DNA of 64,000 nucleotides from Acetobacter musti. Its GTDB lineage: Bacteria > Pseudomonadota > Alphaproteobacteria > Acetobacterales > Acetobacteraceae. The position numbers and the translations under genes are program-made. A model generated the notes under the pieces. It had not been told where the DNA came from. It made no database searches and was given only the letters and a program-made list of their open reading frames with translations. The stretch is taken from the NCBI RefSeq assembly GCF_011516835.1, contig NZ_WOTB01000001.1, positions 1 to 64,000 of the forward strand. Direction: 5' to 3'. Positions 38,788 through 46,684 of the stretch are shown here, piece after piece; the stretch's first letter is position 1, and the number at the start of each line of letters is the position of its first letter.

Positions 38788-41054
38788 CGGGACACCATCT
38801 GATCGTAAACAGCTTCCAGACGTGCGGTACAGGCGCGGAGATCATGTGCCTCCTCGATGAAAGACCGGGCCGCACCACCAAACCGGTCGGCAAGCGTGTC
38901 GTCGCTGAGAATCGTAATGAGATGACGCGCCAGCGCATCCACATCCTTTTCCGCGAAAGCGAAACCTGTTTCGCCGTCGATCATGCCCTCGGTGGTGCCG
39001 CCGCTCGCCGAAGTCACGACCGGCACGCCGCTGGCCTGAGCCTCCAGAAGAACGAGCGGCAATCCTTCCATGTCGCCGTTTCGGGCAACGATACTCGGCA
39101 GACAGAACACCCGGGTCTTCGCCATCAGATCCTGAATCGTGTCACGGCTGACCGCGCCCATAAACGTGACCCCCGCCGATCCCCCCACGCGTCGTTCCAG
39201 CTCCGGCCTGTCCGGCCCGTCCCCGGCGATAACCAGCTCAGCACCCGGAACCGCATGTCTCACCCGCTCAAAGGCCTCAAGAAGGAAAGAGGCGCCCTTC
39301 TTCTCAACAAGCCGTCCGACGAACAGAATAACCGGCGCCCGTTGTCCGGGAGTCGGTTCCGAAGGACGGAATCGGTCCACATCCACACCGATATGACAGA
39401 TCGAAATCCGTTCCGCCGGAAGACCGATGCGGATCGCCGCGTCCCGGATGGGGCCTGAAACGGCAACAAAACCGACATTTTTTTCACGAGCCAGCCTGGC
39501 AAGTCTGGACGGATAGCGCTTCCACCGCCGTCCGGACCGGCCGGCAGCGAACCAGTCCATCCGTGTCGTGACATCCGAACCATGCAGGGTAACAAGAAGA
39601 GGCACGCCAAGCCGGCGGGCAACGGGCCAGGCTTCCACACCATCGAAACCGAAATGGGCGTGAACCAGCGCCGGCGCGACAGAACGGGCGATCCGCATGA
39701 TGCCAGGGGAGGGCAGATCGAATCGCCGGCCAATGACACCACGGACCTTCTGAAAAAATGTCGCCGGCCCCTTGCTGCACGCCCGTATCTCAAGCCCGTC
39801 CAGGGGCAGCTTGCCGATCTCCCGCTCCCCGATCAGCACGGGATGCCAGCGACGCAGAGCGAGAGCCTGATCGCGGACAAATGTTTCCGAAAGCGGCAGG
39901 ATTTCCGTGCGGTACACCGCGACCGTCTGCCCGTCCGTCTGCGGAGCAAGACGAAACTCCGGGAAACGTTCAGGCGAAAGCAGCCGGTCGACGATCTCGC
40001 TCCACTCGGGCAGATCGATGGAAATCGGCTCATCGCAGGCGAGAGCGGCCCGGATCGCGGCGGCAATCGACGCGCTGTCCCCGGGCGTATAACCGAAGCG
40101 GCCGGGAATATCGCCAATCGCGAAATCCGGACAGACCGCCGGCTTCCCGAAATAGGCGAACTGTTTGAGCTTCAGAGACGTATCGAGCAGATAACGCGGC
40201 GTGCTGGCATCCCGGTACGGCGCGACACCGAACCGGGCGTTCCGCACATAGGCGAGCGTCTCCTCGAACGGCATCTCGTCATGCACGATAATATTCGGCC
40301 TGCGATCCAGCGCCTCGGCCGCCCGGCCCGCTCCGATGACATGGAACTCAAGATCGGGGAAAGCCGGAGCCGCAAGATTGAAGAACGATGCGTCGAACAG
40401 CATCGACCCGACAGAGACACAGGCCGCCCGCCCGTCAAATGGCGATGCGCGGGGTTTGTCCATCAGCGCGCGATCCACGCCATGCGGAGCAAAAATCGCG
40501 CTTCGTCCGTGCGGCATTCCCTCCAGCAGCAGACGCGACGGAAGACGCACAAGATCGATCTTGTCGAAATTGCGCGAGAAATCCCGCAGAATGGTCCCGG
40601 CCGCGCCAATGACCGAAAGATCGTCGGAAGCCAGATAGACGATGCGGGCGGACGGTTTGATCCGCCGGACATCCTCCACATACACCGCCGCCATGCCGGA
40701 TTCGATAAAGACAACATCGGCCTCGCGAATCCACTGCCGCAGAACCTCCGGCATCCGGCGCCGGTAAAGCCGGAACATCGCCGCCTCAAAAAAGCGAAGA
40801 GCCGGTTTTTTGAGACGGAACGGATGCCACAGGCCACGCTGCAGATAACACTCAACCCCGTCAGTCACCTCGACCCGGTTCGCGCGTCCGCCCAGATCGG
40901 TGCGGGTGTCGCCACGACGTTCGGAAAGAGTGCTGAGCCCCGTTGAGAAAAATCTGGTGTGGCCCCGTTTCGCCAGTTCGGACGTAATAAAATGGACACT
41001 CGCCTTGCGGCGGGAGCGGAAGTCATGCACCGAAAGGACAAGAAAACAGGACAT
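38784..41054 (-). CDS. Fused GumK-like (GT70) and GT4 glycosyltransferase
   Basis: This 756-residue protein joins two glycosyltransferases. Residues 1 to about 370 resemble GumK, the beta-glucuronosyltransferase of xanthan-type polymers and AceK of acetan: VLSVHDFRSRRKASVHFIT at the N-terminus, YLASDDLSVIGAAGTIL, VRLPSRLLLEG, FAPHGVD and SVGSMLFDASFF. Residues about 375-756 form a GT4 enzyme: YRTEILPLSETFV, VHAHFGFDGVEAWPVARRL, TLHGSDVT, FVGRLVEKKG and the donor-binding EGLPLVLLEAQASG. No in-frame start codon with a ribosome site marks the second domain. ATG 41054 is chosen because the family motif begins there; ATG 41165 would add 37 unrelated residues. With GT2 downstream it likely builds an acetan-like side chain. 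Confidence 0.86.
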   Translation of the reverse strand: MSCFLVLSVHDFRSRRKASVHFITSELAKRGHTRFFSTGLSTLSERRGDTRTDLGGRANRVEVTDGVECYLQRGLWHPFRLKKPALRFFEAAMFRLYRRRMPEVLRQWIREADVVFIESGMAAVYVEDVRRIKPSARIVYLASDDLSVIGAAGTILRDFSRNFDKIDLVRLPSRLLLEGMPHGRSAIFAPHGVDRALMDKPRASPFDGRAACVSVGSMLFDASFFNLAAPAFPDLEFHVIGAGRAAEALDRRPNIIVHDEMPFEETLAYVRNARFGVAPYRDASTPRYLLDTSLKLKQFAYFGKPAVCPDFAIGDIPGRFGYTPGDSASIAAAIRAALACDEPISIDLPEWSEIVDRLLSPERFPEFRLAPQTDGQTVAVYRTEILPLSETFVRDQALALRRWHPVLIGEREIGKLPLDGLEIRACSKGPATFFQKVRGVIGRRFDLPSPGIMRIARSVAPALVHAHFGFDGVEAWPVARRLGVPLLVTLHGSDVTTRMDWFAAGRSGRRWKRYPSRLARLAREKNVGFVAVSGPIRDAAIRIGLPAERISICHIGVDVDRFRPSEPTPGQRAPVILFVGRLVEKKGASFLLEAFERVRHAVPGAELVIAGDGPDRPELERRVGGSAGVTFMGAVSRDTIQDLMAKTRVFCLPSIVARNGDMEGLPLVLLEAQASGVPVVTSASGGTTEGMIDGETGFAFAEKDVDALARHLITILSDDTLADRFGGAARSFIEEAHDLRACTARLEAVYDQMVSR

Positions 41055-41355
41055 GCGGCGTGTGTTCTCTCTTGATGGGGAAGAGGGAAAATGTGTCTGC
41101 TGAGCAGCCCGATCATTGCGGTTCCTGTCGATACGATCAATGGCATGTTCAGAACAATCAGACATTGCGCCTGACGCGATCCTGTGGTGACGTCAGAAAA
41201 CTTCATCGGAACTGACAGCGCCTGTCCCGTATCCTGCGACCGGCGGAGGCCCTGAGAGCAGGCATCTGACAGCAGATAACAGATAAACAGCAGACCCCGG
41301 ATAACAGGCTCCGGATGGCAGATTACTGAGTCAGAAACCGACCCCAACGGAGACA

Positions 41356-42438
41356 ATGATGCGAATCAAAATCCGTCGTCCCGCCGCTCGTTTTTCCATT
41401 ACCTCATGCGCCGCTGCCGCACTCTCCGCCATTCCGTTCTGCGCCACCCTGCTCTCCGCCAGTATGGTCTTCGCGGCTCCGGCACAGGCCGCCATTCTGC
41501 CAGGCGTCAACCTTGCCGGTCCGGCATTCGCGTCAGGGAAAATTCCGGGACGTTATGGCTGGGACTATGTCTTTCCGAAACAGCAGGAAATCGATTACTA
41601 CACGTCCCACGGCATGAAACTTTTCAGACTGCCCCTGTCATGGGAACGTCTGCAGCCGGAACCGTCCGGCCCGCTCGACCAGGCCTATCTTCAGCATGTC
41701 CGGGATTTCGTCACAGCGGCCCAGGCGGCCGGCGCCCTTACCATCATCGACATCCATAATTACGGAGCCTATCGCGGCCAGCTTATCGGCACCGAAGAAG
41801 CACCCGTCGCACTCTTTACGGATCTCTGGGTGAAACTCGCACACGAATTTGGCTCATCCCCGTCCGTGCTTTTCGGACTGATGAATGAACCGAAGCAGAA
41901 ATCCGCTGATGAATGGGCGAATTTCCAGCAGCAGGCGATCAACGCCATCCGAAAGACCGGCGCGACAAACCGCATCCTGGCAGCCGGTATAGACTGGGAC
42001 GGCGCGCATAATTTCCAGCAGGTCAACGGAACGGCGCTCGCGCGTCTGCACGACCCCCGCAAAGCACTGCTCTTCGAAGCCCACCAGTATTTCGACCGCG
42101 ATTCCTCCGGCACCGCACCTGACTGCGTTTCGGAGGATCAGGTCGAAGGACGCCTGGCCCCCTTTGCCGACTGGCTCGAGGCGCATCACGCAAAAGGAGT
42201 GCTGGGCGAATTCGGCGTCGGCCGCAGCCCCGCCTGTCTGGCGGATCTCCGTCACGCCATGACCTATATCTATTCGCGTCCGTCTCTCTGGTACGGATGG
42301 ACCTACTGGGCCGGCGGCCCGCTCTGGGGCGAATACATGTACACCCTGGAGCCGAAAAAAGACGGCTCCGAACGTCCGCAGATGGAAATCCTCAGGGACG
42401 TCCTGCAGTCACAGCCGTCCGAAAATCACGCCCATTGA
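41356..42438 (+). CDS. Secreted glycoside hydrolase family 5 protein
   Basis: The 360-residue protein begins with a long signal peptide (about 1-45; SASMVFAAPAQA-AI cleavage likely). The mature part is a GH5 beta/alpha barrel: PGVNLAGPAFASGKIPG, FRLPLSWERLQP, TIIDIHNYGAYRG, FGLMNEPKQ with the acid/base Glu, EAHQYFDRD, and GVLGEFGVGRSP with the nucleophile Glu, then YGWTYWAGGPLWG. It is an endo-beta-glucanase-type enzyme acting in the periplasm or outside. It diverges from the GumK-GT4 gene, and a hydrolase beside polysaccharide synthases often trims or releases the polymer; that link is inference. ATG 41356 follows GGAGACA; ATG 41359 is equivalent. Confidence 0.9.
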   Translation: MMRIKIRRPAARFSITSCAAAALSAIPFCATLLSASMVFAAPAQAAILPGVNLAGPAFASGKIPGRYGWDYVFPKQQEIDYYTSHGMKLFRLPLSWERLQPEPSGPLDQAYLQHVRDFVTAAQAAGALTIIDIHNYGAYRGQLIGTEEAPVALFTDLWVKLAHEFGSSPSVLFGLMNEPKQKSADEWANFQQQAINAIRKTGATNRILAAGIDWDGAHNFQQVNGTALARLHDPRKALLFEAHQYFDRDSSGTAPDCVSEDQVEGRLAPFADWLEAHHAKGVLGEFGVGRSPACLADLRHAMTYIYSRPSLWYGWTYWAGGPLWGEYMYTLEPKKDGSERPQMEILRDVLQSQPSENHAH

Positions 42439-42924
42439 AATGATCGCGACAGTATCAGGCTGTTTGCGGAACTGAAAAGTAATCCACGCCGCAAAATCGT
42501 CACGGCAAAGGAACCGGGTGGCGTCATCGGGGATAGCGCTCAGCCCGGACGGCAGTCAGAACATTTTCTGATATGCATCTGATATTTTAGAAATCAAACA
42601 GCCAGAGACCGTCTGGCCGGCCAGGCTAAACGTCCATCGTCAGACGGAAAAGCCATCTCGTATCCGCAACGGATCAGCAGGCGCCAGAACTGATACCGGA
42701 CCCCGTCACACAGTAACCGGCCCGTCGTCGTTCTCCGGACTCACGCCGGAAATCCCCTGCGAGAGATCCCTGCGATATATCTTCTGCGCACGCAGACGCC
42801 GGAACACGCACCGGAGAAACCGTAAACCAGAACAGAAATCAGATCTGATCCGGGTTACCCGCCTGTATCGGCATTATGCCCTCTCAGGCGTTTCTCCGGG
42901 GCCGTGTCGTCCCGGCAGGCATCG
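42439..42924. other. Gene-free stretch after the GH5 gene
   Basis: About 490 bases with no frame that I would defend on either strand. It contains no strong terminator hairpin with a T-tract and no obvious repeat. Confidence 0.4.
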
Positions 42925-43059
42925 TCAGTTCGTGACGCGGTCGGACAGAACAGTCGCAATCATCAGCAGGCCAACGGCAGGAACAAAAGCAAACAGGGAA
43001 ACTGTAGCCAGTGCGCTGACCGGGTTCGTGAGGAAGTTAAACGTTTCGTGCATAAGCAT
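42925..43059 (-). CDS. 44-residue single-pass membrane peptide
   Basis: The frame starting at ATG 43059 encodes 44 residues: a polar start MLMHETFNFLTNP, one strongly hydrophobic helix (about 14-38, VSALATVSLFAFVPAVGLLMIATVL) and a short SDRVTN tail. GGAG lies eight bases upstream, and two further ATGs nearby (43065, 43053) are also usable. Such peptides often are small subunits of membrane complexes, regulators of transporters, or type I toxins; nothing here chooses between them. It diverges from hsp20 across a 490-base region that holds two TCATATGA palindromes. Confidence 0.5.
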   Translation of the reverse strand: MLMHETFNFLTNPVSALATVSLFAFVPAVGLLMIATVLSDRVTN

Positions 43060-43258
43060 AGTCATATCTCCGAATGAATGTGTTATGCGGAGAAAGCACG
43101 TCCTTGCGATCGAAGGCAAGTTTTTCCGTCGGATACCTGAGTAAGCAAACACGCATGGGAGATGTAGAAAGAAAAAACGACAGTTAACAGGCGGTTTTCA
43201 ACACCGGACGGATGAATAAAAGAGCGCCATCACCTCTCAGGCGCCGTCAGCCCGGCTT

Positions 43259-43300
43259 TCATATGATTACATAATGAGCACAAAAACCAGTCATATGACT
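43259..43300. promoter_or_regulatory. Paired TCATATGA palindromes
   Basis: TCATATGA occurs at 43259-43266 and again at 43291-43298, the second within the 12-bp palindrome AGTCATATGACT. The centres are 32 bp apart, close to three helical turns, in the gap between the small membrane peptide gene and hsp20. A cooperative operator is the simplest guess. Confidence 0.4.
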
Positions 43301-43463
43301 ATATAAAATGCACATTCTGAAGCCGGATTGCTGACTCTTTTCCGGGCAAAAAGGGGACCGCAGAACCGGCAGCCAAACAGCACTGACGTGCTCACATGCA
43401 TGTGATGCAGTAAGCGGATAGCTTTCCGCCGGAGTCGAACCCGGAATCGAAGCGCCGCCCCCT

Positions 43464-43491
43464 CTTGCATCCGCCCCGCGTCAGTCCATAT
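43464..43491 (+). promoter_or_regulatory. Sigma-32-like heat-shock promoter of hsp20
   Basis: CTTGCA (43464-43469), a 14-base spacer and GTCCATAT (43484-43491) match the heat-shock sigma consensus CTTGAA / CCCCATnT in sequence and spacing. It lies about 60 bases before hsp20, and a transcript would start near 43498. Confidence 0.55.
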
Positions 43492-43552
43492 CCTGATGAT
43501 ACGATCGCCGTAACGGGGTCGTGTTTCGTCTCGCTCATCAGAGGAGGCTGCA

Positions 43553-44038
43553 ATGTCAGGCCGGGTTTTTGGGTCGCCGATGTTCCTTGGGTTCGATCAT
43601 CTCGAAACCATGCTGGAACGGGCGTCGAAGTCATCAGGAGAGGGCTATCCGCCCTATAATATCGAACAGATCAGCCCGTCCGCGCTGCGGATCACGCTCG
43701 CCGTCGCCGGTTTCACAATGGACGATCTCCAGATCACCCAGGAAGACAACCAGCTGGTCATCCGGGGACGGCAGTCCGAAGATGTGCAGGGACGGGTTTT
43801 CTTACACCGCGGCATCGCGTCGCGGCAGTTCCAGAAATCATTCGTGCTCGCGGAAGGGATCGATATAGGCGGCGCCTGGCTCGATAACGGGCTGCTGAAT
43901 ATTGACCTGTATCGTCCGGAACCGGAAGTGCGGGTAAGACGCATCGATATCAGCAGAGGCGGCGCTCCCCGGAAAGTCTCCGATGAAGGCGTGAAGCCAC
44001 AGACGCCGCGTGTGGTGCGCAGTATCGGCGATGACTGA
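43553..44038 (+). CDS. Hsp20 family small heat-shock protein
   Basis: The 161-residue protein is an IbpA/HspA-type alpha-crystallin chaperone that holds unfolding proteins for refolding by DnaK/ClpB. GFDHLETMLERA (N-terminal arm), PPYNIEQISPSALRITLAVAGF (start of the crystallin domain), LVIRGRQ, FLHRGIASRQFQKSFVLAEGI and NGLLNIDLYRPEPE are all characteristic. An AGGAGG ribosome site is six bases before ATG 43553. A sigma-32-like promoter precedes it, and the DUF1150 gene follows, the usual alphaproteobacterial order. The C-terminal tail is Arg/Val-rich and lacks a clear IXI motif. Confidence 0.94.
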   Translation: MSGRVFGSPMFLGFDHLETMLERASKSSGEGYPPYNIEQISPSALRITLAVAGFTMDDLQITQEDNQLVIRGRQSEDVQGRVFLHRGIASRQFQKSFVLAEGIDIGGAWLDNGLLNIDLYRPEPEVRVRRIDISRGGAPRKVSDEGVKPQTPRVVRSIGDD

Positions 44039-44105
44039 TGACACGGCAGGGCCGGCGCGGCCGGTCCTTTGCAGCTGAAGCCTGCGCGGGGCGCGGGAGG
44101 GAAAT

Positions 44106-44384
44106 ATGCAGAGAAATGTGACAAACGGAGACGACAGGACTCCACAGGACAGGGCCACACAGGATGCGGGGGCCGGCGTCGTGGATATCCGCAATCTGAC
44201 AGACGACCAGTTTCTGACACTCGGTCTGCCGAAACTAGTCTATGTTCGTGAAAACAGAAGTGAAGGCCGCAATGTTTTTGCGATTCACGCCGCAAACGGC
44301 CAGATCATGGGCGTCGCGGAAGATCCGGAAACAGCGTTCTCCGCGATTACCGAACACGAGATGGTGGCGATGACCATTCACTGA
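44106..44384 (+). CDS. DUF1150 family protein
   Basis: The 92-residue protein matches DUF1150, a small family that regularly follows hsp20 genes in alphaproteobacteria: LTDDQFLTLGLPKLVYVR, FAIHAANGQIMGVAED and AFSAITEHEMVAMTIH. The first 25 residues are Asp/Gln/Ala-rich and variable. GGGAGGGAAAT precedes ATG 44106. The 67-base gap after hsp20 suggests a shared heat-induced transcript. The molecular role is unknown; co-occurrence suggests it works with the small heat-shock protein. Confidence 0.82.
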   Translation: MQRNVTNGDDRTPQDRATQDAGAGVVDIRNLTDDQFLTLGLPKLVYVRENRSEGRNVFAIHAANGQIMGVAEDPETAFSAITEHEMVAMTIH

Positions 44385-44415
44385 CCACCTGCCGGGCCAT
44401 CCATTCCGGTCCGCC

Positions 44416-44437
44416 GGCGCTGTCTCCGGACAGCGCC
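44416..44437. terminator. Bidirectional hairpin between DUF1150 and hpf
   Basis: GGCGCTGTC and GACAGCGCC form a 9-bp stem around a four-base loop between two convergent genes. A second hairpin with CCCGGGC/GCCCGGG arms follows near 44473-44496. T-tracts are absent, so termination is inferred from position. Confidence 0.45.
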
Positions 44438-44515
44438 AGTCCGCCGGACATCACAACCCCGGACAACAGGCCCCGGGCAACATGATCGCCCGGGAGACGA
44501 CATCAGAAGTCGTGA

Positions 44516-45103
44516 TTACGAAACTCCGGGATCAACCCAGCCAATATTGCCATCGTCACGCCGGTAGATGATGTTGATCTGCCGGCTGACGCTGTTGCGG
44601 AATACCAGAAGACTCCGGTCCGCAAGATCAAGCCGCATCACAGCCTCACTGACGCTCAGCAGCGCAATCTCCGTCGCCTGCTCCGCGATGATCGTCGCAT
44701 ACGGACCATCCGCCCTGTCGTCGGACACCGCCGAAGCAGGCTGCGGATCGTTGGGCTGGAGAATATAGGTCCGCCCGATCTCAGGACCCGGATGACGCGC
44801 CGTCGCACGCGAATGCGACCGGACCCGGCGGCGATACCGGCGCAGCCTCCGGGCAATATGTTCAGCGGCGTCATCAAACGCAGTCGGAGCATCGGCGGCC
44901 TCGCCTTCACCCCGAAGCGTGAGACCCCGACCGGCATGAACATTGATATCACACGTGAAAAATGAACGGGCCCTGCTGAAAGTGACATTCGCTTCCATTG
45001 CCTGATCGAAATAACGCTCGGCAATGGTATCAAGATGCGTGGTCACCCTGTGCTTCAGGGCATCAGACAGGTCTATCTGCTTACCGGAAACGTGGATCTG
45101 CAT
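44516..45103 (-). CDS. hpf: Long-form ribosome hibernation-promoting factor
   Basis: The 195-residue protein is a long HPF. The N-terminal domain (1-105: MQIHVSGKQIDLSDALKHRV, AERYFDQAMEANVTFSR, HAGRGLTLRGEGEA, AFDDAAEHIARRLRRYRRRV) binds the 30S decoding site. The C-terminal dimerisation domain (about 138-195: EQATEIALLSVSEAVMRLDL, FRNSVSRQINIIYRRDDGNIGW) drives 100S ribosome formation in stationary phase. It lies downstream of rpoN, the standard alphaproteobacterial order. The ptsN gene that often follows is absent; a convergent DUF1150 gene takes its place. ATG 45103 has AAAGGAGCCTGTCAG upstream. Confidence 0.93.
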   Translation of the reverse strand: MQIHVSGKQIDLSDALKHRVTTHLDTIAERYFDQAMEANVTFSRARSFFTCDINVHAGRGLTLRGEGEAADAPTAFDDAAEHIARRLRRYRRRVRSHSRATARHPGPEIGRTYILQPNDPQPASAVSDDRADGPYATIIAEQATEIALLSVSEAVMRLDLADRSLLVFRNSVSRQINIIYRRDDGNIGWVDPGVS

Positions 45104-45166
45104 TCTGACAGGCTCCTTTCACTGAGGAAACCGGTCGCCCGTAAACGCCTGACAGTCCGCGTACCG

Positions 45167-46675
45167 TCAGGCCGGGGCGGCTTTCTCCCGTTTTCGCTGC
45201 ACGGAACTCGCAATGTGCAGCGCATCCCGATATTTGGCCACGGTTCTGCGGGCGATGTCTATTCCTTCTTTGCGAAGTCTTTGCATGATCTCGTCATCCG
45301 ACAGGATCGCGCCATGCGTTTCGGTGTCCACCATACTGCGGATTTTGAAACGAATGGCCGCCGCACTGTGATTTTCACCACCGTCGATCCGCCTGACCGC
45401 ATTCGTGAAAAAATATTTCAGCTCCAGCACACCGCGCGGCGTGGCAATGTATTTCCCCGACGTGACCCGGCTTACAGTGCTTTCATGCAGCCCCGTCGCC
45501 CCGGCAATGTCCTTTAATGTGAGCGGATGCAGCCCCGTCACACCCTCTTTCAGAAAATCGCTCTGACGTCTCATTATTTCAGAGGCGACCTGCAGAAGCG
45601 TCCGGCCACGCTGGGCAAGAGCCCGTATCAGCCCGTTCGCATCCGCAATCCGTGCCTGCACAAAGCCACGGTCTTCCTTCCCTCCATGCAGAACGACGCG
45701 CATCTGAAGCCTGTCATCGACGCGCAGACGAGGCAGCGCCTCCTCATTGAGTTCGACCAGCCATTCCCCTTCCGCCGCGCGCCGGATCAGCACATCCGGA
45801 ATGATCGTCACCGCGGGGTCGGCCTCAGCCTCGAATCCCGGCCTGGGATCGAGCCGCCGAAGCTCGGCAAGCATCTCCGCGAAATCCGCTTCATCGACGC
45901 CGCAGAGACCGCGCAGCTTCGTGTAATGCCTGCCCGCAATCAGATCGAGATGACCGAGCAGCACCTCCATCGCCGGATCGAAGCGGTTCTGCACGACAAG
46001 CTGTGCGGTCAGACACTCCTTCAGACTGCGCGCGAAAAGCCCCACCGGCTCGAAACCCGTCATCATCAGCGCGCGGACATGTTCGACATCGTCCGGCGGC
46101 ACACCCAGCGCGGCCGCAATCTCCGCAGGCGAATTCTCCAGCCGGCCCGCAGGCCCGAGACAGGCGATCAGATTCGCCCCGATCAGACGCTGCCGGGGCG
46201 TCAGACCAGCCGTCAGCCGCAACTGCGCGCTCAGACGATCCTGAAGAGAAGGCTGCACCGCCGCCGCCAGGTCGTCCTGCCCCTCCCAGGAGGCAGCGCC
46301 ATGCCGCCAGGGAACAGGCGCCCCGTCAACGCCGGAGCCGTCATCGAACCCCCCGCCACAGGCTTCAGCGGCGTAATCGGTATCGAGAGGATGGTCTCCC
46401 GGCCCCGCAAGAGTGCCGCTTTTCAGCGGTGTCAGCGCGGAAAGAGCATGACCGGCATCCCCGGCGATCTGATCCGGCGCCGGCCTTTCCGGCGCCGCCG
46501 TCTCCGGCCCCTCCCGGTCGTCCTGTATCAGTAACGGATTGCGCTCAAGCTCTTCCGCGACGAGCTGCGTCACCTCGACGCTGCTCATCTGCATGATCCT
46601 GATCGCCAGACGCAGCTGTGGCGTCATGACGAGACTATGTGTCTGACTGAGCCGGAGACCGGGAGATATCGCCAT
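45167..46675 (-). CDS. rpoN: RNA polymerase sigma-54 factor
   Basis: The 502-residue protein has region I at the N-terminus (LRLSQTHSLVMTPQLRLAIRIMQ, then ELERNPLL), an acidic/variable region II (about 50-135), the core-binding region (about 140-330) and the C-terminal DNA-binding part with the HTH GLHESTVSRVTSGKYIATPRG and the RpoN box ARRTVAKYR. It directs transcription from -24/-12 promoters with AAA+ activators, typically for nitrogen and envelope genes. It follows lptB by nine bases in the kdsD-lpt operon. No sigma-54 activator gene is in the window. Confidence 0.95.
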   Translation of the reverse strand: MAISPGLRLSQTHSLVMTPQLRLAIRIMQMSSVEVTQLVAEELERNPLLIQDDREGPETAAPERPAPDQIAGDAGHALSALTPLKSGTLAGPGDHPLDTDYAAEACGGGFDDGSGVDGAPVPWRHGAASWEGQDDLAAAVQPSLQDRLSAQLRLTAGLTPRQRLIGANLIACLGPAGRLENSPAEIAAALGVPPDDVEHVRALMMTGFEPVGLFARSLKECLTAQLVVQNRFDPAMEVLLGHLDLIAGRHYTKLRGLCGVDEADFAEMLAELRRLDPRPGFEAEADPAVTIIPDVLIRRAAEGEWLVELNEEALPRLRVDDRLQMRVVLHGGKEDRGFVQARIADANGLIRALAQRGRTLLQVASEIMRRQSDFLKEGVTGLHPLTLKDIAGATGLHESTVSRVTSGKYIATPRGVLELKYFFTNAVRRIDGGENHSAAAIRFKIRSMVDTETHGAILSDDEIMQRLRKEGIDIARRTVAKYRDALHIASSVQRKREKAAPA

Positions 46676-46684
46676 ACGGCGACA

